Of a stretch of DNA of 64,000 nt, positions 36,757-48,111 are shown one piece after another. The notes under the pieces are model-generated. The model was not told where the DNA came from. It saw only the letters and a program-made list of their open reading frames with translations, and ran no database searches. The translations under genes and the position numbers were made by a program. Position 1 is the stretch's first letter. Every line of letters starts with the position of its first letter. This DNA comes from Verpa conica. Its lineage: Eukaryota; Ascomycota; Pezizomycetes; Pezizales; Morchellaceae. The stretch covers positions 372,001 to 436,000 of the forward strand of contig JAUFSD010000014.1 in assembly GCA_033030425.1 (NCBI GenBank), written 5' to 3'.

Positions 36757-38049
36757 CTAGTTGATTTTTTGTGACCAGTGAAGGGATTGTGACCGGCGAA
36801 GGGATTTCATGGCATAGGATAGATTACCGGCAGAAATCAGGGTATTTGGATGCTCCTTTCCCAGCACCTTCTCTCTGCTGGCTAAGACTTGCTTGTACAG
36901 CTCTACTGCCTCTTCCACCCTCCCCAGTTTGTCGAGGGAATAAGCCATGTTGTGAGCGGTGCTTAGTGTATTTGGATGCTCCTTTCCCAGAACTTTCTCA
37001 CTGCTGGCCAAGACTTGCTTGTACAGCTCTACTGCCTCTTCCACCCTCCCTAGTTTGTTGAGGGAATAAGCCATGTTGTGGGCGGTGTTTAGTGTACTTG
37101 GATGCTCCTTTCCCAGAACCTTCTCTCTACTGGCTAAGACTTGCTTGTACAGCTCTACTGCCTCTTCCACCCTCCCCAGTTTGTTGAGGGAATAAGCCAT
37201 GTCGTGGGCGGTGTTTAGTGTATTTGGATGCTCCTTTCCCAGCACCTTCTCTCTACTGGCTAAGACTTGCTTGTACAGCTCTACTGCCTCTTCCACCCTC
37301 CCCAGTTTGTCGAGGGAATAAGCCATGTTGTGAGCGGTGCTTAGTGTATTTGGATGCTCCTTTCCCAGCACCTTCTCTCTGCTGGCTAAGACTTGCTTGT
37401 ACAGCTCTACTGCCTCTTCCACCCTCCCCAGTTTGTCGAGGGAATAAGCCATGTTGTGGGCGGTGTTTAGTGTATTTGGATGCTCTTTTCCCAACACCTT
37501 CTCTCCGCTGGCTAAGACTTGCTTGTACAGCTCTACTACCTCTTCCACCCTCCCTAGTTTGTTGAGGGAATCAGCCATATTGTGGGCGGTGTTTAGTGTA
37601 CTTGGATGCTCCTTTCCCAGAACCTTCTCTCTGCTGGCCAAGACTTGCTTGTACAGCTCTACTACCTCTTCCACCCTCCCTAGTTTGTCGAGGCAATAAG
37701 CCATGTTGTGGGCGGTGTTTAGTGTACTTGGATGCTCCTTTCCCAACACCTTCTCTCTACTGGCTAAGACTTGCTTGTACAGCTCTACTGCCTCTTCGAC
37801 CCTCCCTAGTTCTCTCAGGGGAGAAGCCATATTATGGGCGGTTTCTAGGGCATCTGGATGCTCCTTTCCCAGTATCCTTTCTCTGTCAGCCAAGGACTGT
37901 TTCAACAACTCCAACGATTCGTAGGGCTTTCCAAGTCGGCAAAGAATCCAGCCAATATCATTACTGGTTTCTAGGGTATCGGGATGATCTTTCCCTAGTA
38001 ACCTCTCCTGGAGATTTAGAACCTTTTTATTTAACTCCACTGACTCCGC
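36757..38049 (-). repeat. Tandem 126-bp TPR-coding array
   Basis: Seven units of 126 bp at 36916-37797, each coding 42 residues that share the core VELYKQVLAS and EKVLGKEHP, plus a partial eighth at 36757-36915 and two diverged units at 37798-38049. Differences between the seven fall at only eight residue positions of the unit (3, 14, 24, 27, 31, 34, 35 and 37). Confidence 0.95.
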
Positions 38050-40483
38050 GTATCGATCCGCATGGGTGTATGCAAAAGCTAGTTTGGACATGACTTTAAT
38101 CGTCCCATAGCTTGATTCTTCGCTTTTTGAACAGCTGCTCAGAAAATTCTCAAATATCTCGATTTGTTCTGTATATTGCCCATGGGAAAGGCGATAATCT
38201 CCTATCTGCCCGAGGGCACATATCATATCCTCGCTCCATATATCATCTTTAGAAAGCAGAGTTCGTATGTTGCTAAGAGCGATGTCGATATGATTGAGAA
38301 TCCGCATTCCAAAGGCCCATTCGTCCAGTGTCCGAATCCTTTCCTTATTTTCGTCCTGCTGGTGTGTTGCACCAACAAGGCAAACTGCTTGTTTGATGTA
38401 TTTCTGACGCCCAGTAGTATCAAGACTTTCACGAGCCCACTCCAATACCAATGGGTGAAACGAGAGCTTGGGGTAGGTTGATTGTGTATCACCCTTGCGC
38501 TTTGCTAACGAGAATGACAAAAGGGGTTCCAAGGCATCGTCTATCAAGAAATAACCTACAAACATATGTTTATAATCATCCAAAAATAGGTTCATGCTAA
38601 TAGCTGGTAAGATTGTGTACCTTCGAATAGCAAAGGAATTGTTCGTCTTCCTCTAAAAAGCAGCTCCTCGGGAATATCTACACCACCAAGAAATGCACAT
38701 AGAAGAAGTAGCTCAGATGCAGGTTGAGGGAGAGAGTCGAATGAGATCTTCCATGTAGTAAAGATTGTATCGTTTCTATAACGCTCAGCTAATCCCTGGT
38801 GACTTTTTGATGCAACTCGTTTGTAGTTCGTAGTGTAAAATGTTAGATATTCAGAGATCGGCATCTGTTTGGCAGATATATATCCACCGGCTTGGTCAAG
38901 TGCCAACGGGAAATATCCTAACCTCTCTGCAATTTTTGAAGCCTCTATGTAATCTTCAACGAGTTAAAAATTTATTAAGACTTATGGGATTGGTACTAAA
39001 GATCAAGTAGCAGCATACCTGGATCTTCTTCCGTAGTACTAGAGATTTTCCCCGCCGATGTCAATATAATAGAGATTGCCGCAGTTTTCTCTATCTTGTC
39101 TACTTCAACCCCAGTCCCTAAATGCTTGATCTCGAATCTTCGTGTCGTGATGATAATACTTCCGTGCCCAAAATCTAGAGCTGGAAAGAAGTCATGGAGC
39201 TTTACGGAATCGATATCATCGTTATTGTCGAAGATAACCAGCCAATGCTTGTTCTCCGGATCCGAAAGCCATTTCTTTACTGTTAGTAATGGATCGGAGG
39301 AGCCTTTATCTAACTTTATCTTGCCAGTTGGCTCGATAACCCCAGAAAAGCCCAGCATTGCCCCTATTTGTGAAAAATCGGGCCTTGAACCTTCCCACTT
39401 TGTCTGGTAGTGGGCAATAATTTGCTCAATCATTAGTACTGCACTTTGGGCAAGGGATGCTGGACTAGTAGCGTCAACCCAAAATACCGAAGTATATGAA
39501 GAATCAGAGTAATGCCGATATGCGTACTCTCCAGCGATCTGACTTTTCCCCATACCACCGAGGCCATGAAGAACAGCAATTTGGCGCCTTGGGGTGACGT
39601 CGGTCTTGTCTATCGAATCTTCCGTAGTCTTGAATCTTGGGTTCAAGATCCTGTCTATTTCTTCGAGTAAACCATCCCTCCCGCGGAAGTGGTGATTCCT
39701 TTGTACGGGTAGTTGCATCGGAATATTGAATTTCGAAAAGGATCGAGAAGCAGTAGTAGATTGTGGCGATTGGGGTCCAGAAAAAATTGCACTAAGACCA
39801 TCATTATACTCTTTCAGCTTGCCGATGAGTTCGCTAGATCTTGTCTTATCTACGATAGCCCACCGAAGTTTCTTGTAGAACGGTAATATATTTTGCATTT
39901 CCTTTGCGGTTTCCTTGAGGCGGCTAATTTCTCGTTCGAGCTCAAGAGCTAGATCCTTATTTTTAAATATTGAAGGATTCTCAAGAGTAGTAGCCACTGA
40001 CGCATCGAGTCCTGGGAGAGCTACTGGTACGCTCAACTTCGCCTTAGCACCCCCGGGGGAGCGTGATCGAGACCGGAATGAAAAGTCTATAGATAGCCAG
40101 GAGTTGCGTTTGCGTCGGCCACGTTTTTCGCCTTGGGGTTTTAGGCTTGTAGTGTCTTGGTCCGGATTGTGGGCTTGGATACCGTACTTTGTACCTAGAC
40201 TATCGGCGCTCGCGAAGAGGAAAATTATCCTTGCCAAAGTTTCAACAGCATAGAGGTATCGGTGATCGTGTTGATCTAGCTTTTGGCCTCGGTCGCCAGA
40301 TAAGCCCCAACTATTTCCCCATTCAATCAAACGACCTCGTTCGGTTTTGAGTTGCCAAACGAAGTGATCATGGTCGGTACCGATAGTTTTCGTATCGTAT
40401 AAGATGTCATAGCAGTCCATGCTGGTTTTGAAGAGTTGACCGGCCAAGCCCACAGCGGCCGCTGCTACCCCGAATACCTCCAT
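36757..40483 (-). CDS. HeLo / NB-ARC / TPR NOD-like receptor
   Basis: Three exons, 40483-39019, 38953-38621 and 38555-36757, give 1198 residues. The N-terminus (MEVFGVAAAAVGLAGQLFKT and the helices to about residue 230) resembles the HeLo domain, a membrane-targeting cell-death module of fungal incompatibility proteins. A basic Arg/Ser-rich linker lies near 118-145. The NB-ARC ATPase has a Walker A GLGGMGKS (307-314), Walker B LVIFDN (about 414-419), an IIITTRR sensor and a YFPLALDQAGG motif. The last 400 residues are TPRs: two diverged 42-residue units, seven nearly identical ones, and a partial one. By family knowledge this is a STAND receptor in which the repeats sense a ligand and NB-ARC oligomerisation releases HeLo activity. 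The ligand is unknown. The frame is intact, so the gene is probably active. Confidence 0.92.
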
Positions 40484-43400
40484 GGTATATACCGTAAACG
40501 TATACCAGTTACCTGAGTATAGAATAATAAGTTATTATTTCAGCTCTTTGGGAGTCTTATGAAAGTTTTATGTGGAGGGAGAGGGGATTCGTACCACAAT
40601 AGATAATGTACGTGAATTGCCTAAGAGCTTAATTATTTCCTAGCTTAGTACCTAAATATGGAAGGTTCGAAGCAGCTATCAATGATGTTCCGGGTCTTAT
40701 CTAAACTAGAACTTACTAGTTTAGATAAGTTGATGCTTTTTGAATGTTAACATTGGCCTGGTGTTGGACAACGCACAAATGAAGCGGGGGAGTGGCGGTG
40801 GCTTGGGGTATGTAATAAACTGTGGCTTGTTTTGAGTTACATGAGCTTTTCTTTTGGATTAATAAGACGCTACATCGATAATATAACTAGTATATATTGA
40901 ATTTAGGGATTCAAATACTAGAGGAATCCTTGTTTAAGACAACCCTGCTACTTGGTTATTATCTTAGTGGTTGACTGTGAATCTAGTTAAGCTCTACTAC
41001 CGTGGTTTTTTTTTTGTTTAATTCATTAATTACATGAATCTACTACCGTGGTAAATAATAACTGACAGAACTTAGTCTACACTAGGTCATAAGTATGTAT
41101 GTACATTTGGATGGGCTTGCGCCTGCCTTGTAATCTGTATTGATTGAGCTATTAATACATTCAGTACTGCGTGTTTTCTCACAATTCTAGGTTGCCCCCT
41201 ATTACTACCAGTCTTTACCCTACATCCAGCCTGGTGAGGTTGTATATTCTCGGAAGTGCTGGAAGGTAATAGAGAGTTACCGCTATATAATACTGCATAA
41301 TTAGGAAAGGACAAAATTTATACTATTGCTGAGCTAAAAACAATTTATTCTAGTATTATGAAAGATATACCCTAAGTCGAAAGGGGACAAGGGGTCACTG
41401 TCGACAAACAGGCATCGATCTGAAATAAGAGGATCAGTTTGCTGAAGCGAGTAAGCTATTATAAGAGTAATTAATAGAATACTCTTCCTGACATTTTTAA
41501 ACTTGGCAGAGCAGTCTACTATATATCTCCGTTAAGTTTACTAGTGATTATCGATATCATACACATGATATATGCTGACGAAAGTACACCTATATTAAGT
41601 TTGTGGTAGAGTGGGACTTCGAGACATCACCCGGGTCTTGGAGTTCACCTACGCGTACCCCATAGTTAGAATAGGTTCTTGATGTGGGAATCCAACAAGC
41701 CTTTTCTTTACCAATAGGAGTTGTGTAACCTAACCAACTTTCTACAGAGCGGAATAGCAAGTTCCAGCTAAGATAAAGTGCGTGGCTGTAAAACAACCAG
41801 ATTACGTGAATATCTAAGGTGTAGGACTAGTAGGAACTAGTAGATCAAGCGATTTTTCATATTCATGCAGGCCCACACCTATGTGCTCGGGTTCCGCGCC
41901 CCAGGATTCGTCATTCCTCATCGTACATCTGTTCCACGGTAAATTTAGAGGAGTGCATAGTAGGGTTGATTCCTCGTCCCCAAGTCCTCGATTTCTATCA
42001 AGGCGGTGGATTGTAATGAGCTAATGGGAAAGTTGGCTTAACCCAGGATTTTAGTCTATTAGAATAACGACCGATCTTGAGGCTGAAAACGGTTATCGTA
42101 GTGGGGGTTGAACCAATAGTTGCACTTGTAAGTGTAGATTCGGGACCTCAAATTAGAGTGCACTTCGGGGCCCGGCTGATAATGTTTATTCCACATAGCC
42201 GAAGCGGGGTGCTTAGTGTGTTCTAGCTTAGCAAGAATTTGAATAGATTTCTCTTTATGGTGGGAGGTGGTAGGAGCTCACTTACATAGTATATGATTTT
42301 CTTGTCTTTAAGTGACGTGTGCTGTCATGAACGATTAGTCATGAGGATACTTGGCATCATCTATTACATAAAAGTTTCGTTTTTCCTTTGTTTTTAGCAT
42401 CATTATAATAAACTCTTTTTAAAAAAGTCTTTCATGACTAAACCGTCCTTGGTGACATAATCACCAAAAAGGTGATCATAACATGTGCTCTCAACCCGGG
42501 ACACCTTCGGAGATACTACTTCAGAGATGTTTTTTCTCCACCGAGCTAGTTGGTTTAAAGATAAGTTCACCCCAAAAGATACCTATTAGGTTCAGTCTAG
42601 TGATGCGACCGCATATACTTATTCCTGAGGTTGAAGGGCTGCTATTAATAGTAGATAATTGATAGGTATGTAGGATAGGATTGGGGGCAGAGTACGTACC
42701 TCGTACCTGTAAGATGTCGCAATTGAGGCTTTGAGAAATGTGGACACGGGACCCAGCTTCTTTATTCTAGCCGTAGGATAGAATGGGGCTGATCTGAGGT
42801 TAGTATTTGTAAAGGAACCTGAGTCAGTAACATAACGTGGATAGCCCTTCGGGGCACCTATTCAGTGGGTGATCGGGGGATTTACTCCAATGTCTCGATC
42901 GATCTGGTGGTAGCTAATAGGCATTTGGGGAGCCTAAGCGAAAATCAAACGTTTATTCAAATGTTTGGTCCAGCACGGCAGGTTCCGTGAAGCTGAACCA
43001 TACCGAAAATAGCATCACCACCAAGAGGTGAGGAGACATCGAACACTGCCCCAAGTGCTGTTTTCCATGCAGTCAGGATTTTAATAGTTTAGATAAGAAA
43101 AGGAAAACGTTTTTTGGTCCTATTCAACACCAATCCGGATCTCGTGATGATAACCATCGCGATATCAATCTGCGCGTCCCACGGCTGAGGGTCTAAAACA
43201 ACAACTGGAAACAGCAAAGGCCCTTACCCGCCAAGCATTCCCTTCCTCTGTTTCAGAACAAGGGTCCCATTAATAGATTACCCGCTCACCTTTCCCCTGT
43301 CACCACCACCTTAGACGAGACGAAGCAGCAGCTGTTCTATCTATTCGAGGTTGAGCCTGGGCGACAAGCTGAGGGGGGAAGAGTGACGAGAATCCTTTGT

Positions 43401-43654
43401 ATTATACCATTCAGCAGCACCACAAGGCTGTCTAGTACACACCAACATACAACATAACCACCCCCCTCGCCGCCCCTTTAATTGCGCTTGGGAGGGAAGC
43501 GGGAAGAGCACGCGAGCGGATTCCGGAGAGGGATGATACAGCTACATATAGCATAAACTACTCCAGTTCTTCCTCCCACCTCTTTGTACTTTGCCACTAC
43601 CTCACATAACATAGAGTCGTTCTACATCATACATTCAGAGATCTCTAAACATAA
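40484..43654. other. Long intergenic region, small repeats only
   Basis: About 3.2 kb without a recognised gene. Contains a perfect 14-bp inverted repeat at 40696-40729, a 14-bp direct repeat (TCTACTACCGTGGT) at 40993-41006 and 41039-41052, and several weak hairpins near 42480 and 42970. The right end carries the Sec2-like gene promoter. Confidence 0.55.
40696..40729. repeat. Perfect 14-bp inverted repeat
   Basis: CTTATCTAAACTAG, a 6-nt loop, then CTAGTTTAGATAAG. About 210 bp upstream of the NLR start codon. Confidence 0.8.
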
Positions 43655-44464
43655 ATGTCTCCAGCAGTTATCTTGCCCATACAAACAAAGTCGCAAACAT
43701 GTTGTCCTAACTGTGGTGCGGATGCCCAAGAGTTTGCAGACGCGAAGCGACGCATAGCAGAGCTAGAAGCTCAGGTCAGGTTACTGAGTGATAAAGCTTC
43801 GTCTGCCGGTGAGCTTTCTCTACCCCCGTCCACTACCCCTCCCCCCCTGGAACGGGCTTTCTCCAGATCTCTCTAGGGGTGGTCGTGAAGATCTTGGCTA
43901 AACCCTGCTGTGCATCCAGTGGATAAACTCGCCGACTACGAAGATGAGATCCGGAAACGGTCAATCTCTTCAGCGTCATCTACTAGCGATACCATGAACT
44001 CATCCCCCCCTTTAACACGCCCTCCCTCATCACCATCTCAGGCCCCTACCCCCCCACCAGCACTTAACCGCATTTCTGCATTTCTCTCCGCAGCTACCAG
44101 CCGTCGTGGTGCACCACCACCTAGCCCACCTCCAGATGAGCCTAATCAGCCACTGGAGAAGGAACGGAGGTTACGGATGAAGGCTGAGGAGCGGCTAGAG
44201 CAGGTCACGGGGGAACTAGAAGATTTATCAGCAACCTTGTTTCAGCAAGCTAATGAGATGGTTGCAAATGAGAGGAGGGAACGGGCAAAGCTTGAGGAAC
44301 GGGTTGCCGTACTAGAGGGAAGGGAAGGGAGGACGAAGGAGCGGTTAGGGTTACTTGAGAGGGCTGTGGAGAGAGTCGGGAGGGTGAGAGAGGTGCTGGC
44401 CGACGGACAGAGAACGAGTGTGCCTCCAACCACTACTGGCAGAGTATACGGGATAAGAGCATAG
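43655..44464 (+). CDS. Sec2p-domain Rab guanine-nucleotide exchange factor
   Basis: Two exons, 43655-43808 and 43920-44464, give 232 residues; the intron has a GTGAGC donor. A short N-terminal CxxC pair (CCPNCGADA) precedes a helical segment (RRIAELEAQVRLLSDKA) that continues over the splice into VDKLADYEDEIRKRS. After a Ser/Pro-rich linker comes the Sec2p coiled coil (about 125-215) with LEDLSATLFQQANEMVANER, the conserved core that opens Rab8/Sec4-type GTPases for polarised secretion. The protein is much shorter than yeast Sec2 (759 residues) and ends soon after the exchange core, so it lacks the C-terminal targeting region. It could be a specialised paralogue. The long GC-rich leader (43470-43650) lies directly upstream. 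Confidence 0.85.
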
Positions 44465-45846
44465 TGCAAATGGGGGGAGGTGGGTAAAAGTTGGAGTTTT
44501 TCGCATTTTTTTAAGCATTTTGGTTTTTGGAAAAACTATCTTCGTCTGGATATGACCCTACAAGGTTTATGGGGAGCATCTGTGAATAGCCTTTTTTTGT
44601 TTACTGACGGAGTTTTTTTGGATTTCTTTTTCTACGCTGAGCGTCTGCACCTCCGGCTTTTTTTTGTTTCTACATGGTGTGGGTTTTATCACTGCTTTCT
44701 TGATTGGAGGCTTTATGTACGGCGTACCTTTTTTCACGATATCATTTTTTTGGCACTGACGGCTCTTTTTATGTCATCATTTTCCTTTCATTTCCTTTGC
44801 TTTCCTTTAGGGAACTGTATCTACGTCGGTGTTGGTAATATACATTTTAATTTTTTTGACAAACTTAATGCTGCCTAGTTATTAGGTTGGCTCTATATAT
44901 TACCACTTTATGCCGCTGGGGTCAATCATCACTATCTGGGGTCTTCTTGTCATCCGCCCACTATACCGGAACCAGGTACCAACATAGATACCTAGTATGT
45001 ATTGAGTTACAGTAGTTTACTCCCCTTGTCAAACAAATCAGCTGTCTTGTACCTCCGTCTATACATGTGGCAGAAAATATTGTCTACTGTTGGAATAGCT
45101 CTTTGCCCTTAGAACGGTGCATGAGCTTAGTACATGAGGATATTCTTGCGGTTGGCACAAGGCTTCAGGTCTGCACCCTGTAAGTTCTGTGAATTAGAGA
45201 GAGGATCCTCTAGGAATGTTTCTAGTAGTATTCAGTGCGCTACATGGGTATTATGAGTCATATTTAAACTGTAGGAGCTTTATGAGGGTTGTCTGTGTTA
45301 ACTAGTTTTGTGATAGTTTCGGGTATACTTCTACTACTCAGTAAAGGCCTTTAGTGATTGAGAGATATCACTTAAGTGCTACTCTCTAGGTAATACCTTG
45401 GCAAATTCGGGAGGCAGCTCTTATATTTGTACTCCCTAGGTACCAAGCACCCTAATGCTGTGGGATTACCGGCTGTATATCGGCTTCCTCTACGGCACTG
45501 CACTCTTTAAACTCATAATGGTACTCCCAGGGTTTGTATAGTATTTAACTCAAATATATCCATATACTTATGATAAATTCATTCATTCATTCACTCAAAT
45601 ATAAATCGGCCTTTGCACCACTACAAACCGCGCCATGATCATCCCATTCACCTATTATATACAAAAGCTCGAAATACATTAGACGCATTATAGTTATTTT
45701 TTCACTAAAAAAGGCTGAAGACAACCTCTAATAAATTTCTCATATCTTGCACTTGCCGCCCTTGAAGGATTTCTAAAACGGGATTTGCTAGCAAAATTTC
45801 TACCCTAGGCCACACACCACAAGCTAAACTCAAGATAGACTTGAAT
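44465..45846. other. Intergenic with T-rich trailer
   Basis: T-rich for about 400 bp after the Sec2-like gene, probably its 3' trailer. Further right is A/T-rich DNA without a gene. The left copy of a 23-bp direct repeat that brackets the ankyrin remnant is at 45568-45590. Confidence 0.55.
45568..45590 (+). repeat. 23-bp direct repeat, left copy
   Basis: Begins TTATGATAAATTC and continues with ATTC units; identical to 47072-47094. The two copies bracket the ankyrin-repeat remnant. Confidence 0.75.
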
Positions 45847-47067
45847 CTAGGGCCTTATAGCGCTTTCGAGTAGTAGTTTGATTGCCAAGTGCCCTCTAGC
45901 TGTTGCATATTCTAGCGCCTTTCCTCTATCATCTTCAGAAATAACACCTTTCTCAAGTAGTAACTTAACTACTGGCTCAAAACCTTGTATTACCGCATTA
46001 TGCAATGCTGTATTTCCTTTTCCGTCTAAGGTGGAGGTGGAAGCGCCCCTCTCAAGTAATAGCTGGACCACTAGCTCGGAACCTTTTGTTGACGCATTGT
46101 GTAACGCTATACACCCAAAGGCATCCGAAGCGGAGATATCAGCGCCTTTATCAAGCAGTAGCTGGATCCCAGCTGGATCGGAGACTTTATTTGCTGCATC
46201 GTGTAATGGTGTATGGCCATTCTTATCCGAAGCCGAGACGTCGGCACCACATTCAAGTAGTACTCGGACAACTAGCTCACGGCATCGAGATGCCGCATAG
46301 TGTAATGGTGTACGCTTATATTTATCTAAAGCGGTGATATCAGCGCCTTTACCAAGTAGTAGCTGGACTAATGTTGGCTCGCAACTCTTAAATACCGCGT
46401 AGTGTAGTGCTGTAAACATGTGTTTGTTTGTAGCAGAAATATCGGCGCCTTTTTCAAGTAGTATCTTGGCTATGAGTTCAAGGCCCCGATATGCCGCATA
46501 GTGCAATGGTGTATATCCCCCTCTATCTGTAGTGGAGATATCAACGCCTTCCTCAAGCAGTAACCGGACCACTGGCTCGGAACCTCTAATTACTGCAATA
46601 TAAAATACTGTAAAACCGTTCTTAGTTGTAGCTGAAATGTTGGCGCCTTTCGCAAGCAGTAGGCGAACCATTGGCTCGAAACCTTTTGTTGCAGCATAGT
46701 GTAATGCTGTACGCCCACTATCATCTACAGCGGAGATATCGGCACCCCTCTCAAGTAGTATCTGGGCTGCTTGGATGTGCGCTAAACCGGCCACTATATG
46801 CAATGGGCTTTATAGCTTAGCATAGTCAAACTGAAAGCCTATCCTCTTGGATACGCATGCCTGAAGGCAAAATCTAGTATTTCCTAAATTCTCAACAAAC
46901 CTGAGAATGGTCTCTACCGTTAAGCTCTCATCGTATGCTTCAAGGTGAAAAGAGAAATGCTTAGAGGTATAGTTGAGAAACGGATACAAGATGAGCTGGG
47001 GTTCAAGTGGGCTTAAACTCATATACCCGAACCTCGTCAGCCTGCCCCCCCCCCCTAGAAACCGCAC
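45847..47067 (-). pseudogene. Truncated ankyrin-repeat NLR remnant with in-frame stop
   Basis: On the minus strand one reading frame runs from 47067 to 45847 and is interrupted only by a TAA at 46810-46812. Before the stop, about 70 residues (SKHFSFHLEAYDESLTVETI and the part after it) look like the linker that precedes ankyrin repeats in NACHT/ankyrin receptors. After the stop come about ten ankyrin repeats of 33 residues, with typical cores such as TALHYAATKGFEPMVRLLL and LLEKGADISA. No ATG lies near the start of the repeat part, and no splice pair that removes the stop in phase was found. No NTPase domain is visible upstream. This is best read as a 5'-truncated, decaying receptor gene; a sequencing error at the stop cannot be excluded. 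Confidence 0.7.
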
Positions 47068-47108
47068 TAATTTATGATAAATTCATTCATTCATAGAAAC
47101 CGCACTAA
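47056..47108. repeat. Repeat junction at ankyrin remnant
   Basis: The 15-mer TAGAAACCGCACTAA occurs at 47056-47070 and 47094-47108, on both sides of the right copy (47072-47094) of the 23-bp repeat also found at 45568. This looks like an insertion or recombination scar. Confidence 0.65.
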
Positions 47109-47231
47109 ACCAAAACGTCACCGAGTGACCACCCATGACCCACCCCACTACAACTACAACTACAACTACAACAACCATCCACCCTCCGTTCCAAAACTTC
47201 CACCCCACCATACACACATAAAAGAAGCATA

Positions 47232-48061
47232 ATGCCCCCACCCCCACCCTCCACCCCACCAACAACCTACCAAGTCCTTGCCTACCACCTCCCCCACAAT
47301 TCTCCAAATGCCCTAATTACATGCAATATCTCCCTCACCCCCTCCTCTTGGAGCATCGACCTCCAATCCGCATTCCCTGATGGTATCAACACTGACATCC
47401 ACTTTCTTCGTGGGCCCTCTACTTCCGCACCTCCATGTTTCTGTGGACAGCGGCGAGAGACAGCTGGCGATGACGACAAGAACGATAATGACGAGTGGGA
47501 CCAGCATTGGTCTTGTACAGCGGTTTGTAAGCTCAGGAGGAGATACAAGAATTACATGCGGGAAAAAGAGCAGGGAAATCGTGGGGGGAGGGATATTGGT
47601 GGTGGTGGGGTGGAGTATGTGTTGTTTGTTGAGGCGGATGGTGAGTTGATCATGGACGCTCACTCGATATATGTTACTAATTTAGTGTAGGTTACGATGC
47701 AGTGTCTGAGGTGCCGTTGTTGGAGAGGGTTTGGAGCTTTGAGGATGAGGTCCCGGTGTGGCAGCGCAGGATCGTAATGGTGAGGGTTGAGGGGTGGGTT
47801 CCGGTTGATGTGAAGCCGGTTGTCGTTGATGGTTCGTGGAGTGGACCCTGGGTAGGGGAAAGAGCTAACTTTGAGACAGGGTTGAAGATTAGGGATTTGT
47901 GGGAGGATGAGATGGTATATCTTAAGCAGTTTTTGAAAGGTATCTGTAGTGACGAGAGCGCATGGGAGGGGCGCTTTCCACAAGAAGAGGAAAGCTGCGA
48001 GCTTGAGTCTGGGGGTCCAGTCATTTGGGATCATGAAAAGCCATTGTACGAGTATGTTTAA
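47232..48061 (+). CDS. Hypothetical protein
   Basis: Two exons, 47232-47640 and 47691-48061, give 259 residues. The 50-nt intron has a GTGAGT donor, TTACTAAT branch and GTGTAG acceptor, and phase closes, so this is a real gene. I do not recognise the family. The N-terminus is proline-rich; a CFCGQRR motif (about 62-68) precedes an acidic stretch and SCTAVCKLRRRYKNYMREKE, which has a further Cys pair. The second exon is acidic and Trp-rich (VPLLERVWSFEDEVPVWQ, WEDEMVYLKQFL). No signal peptide or membrane segment. Its stop lies only 50 bp from the stop of the convergent beta-glucosidase gene, so the trailers probably overlap. Confidence 0.75.
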
Positions 48062-48111
48062 CATGGTTATTCTTAGCTCAGTAAATGAAAGATATTATAT
48101 TCTTCCTAGGT

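Noticed and set aside
36771..38093. Repetitive open frames antisense to the TPR array (Cys/Pro/Leu-rich)
   Set aside because: They mirror the 126-bp unit, which is a multiple of three and stop-free on both strands. The minus-strand TPR frame explains the sequence.
42900..43060. Hairpin-rich segment considered as a structured RNA
   Set aside because: Short stems only; no match to snRNA, snoRNA, SRP or RNase P landmarks that I could verify.
44480..44878. Phe-rich open frame after the Sec2-like gene
   Set aside because: T-rich trailer; no family pattern.
45878..46337. Open frames antisense to the ankyrin repeats
   Set aside because: Shadow of the repeat-coding frame; no promoter-like or protein features of their own.
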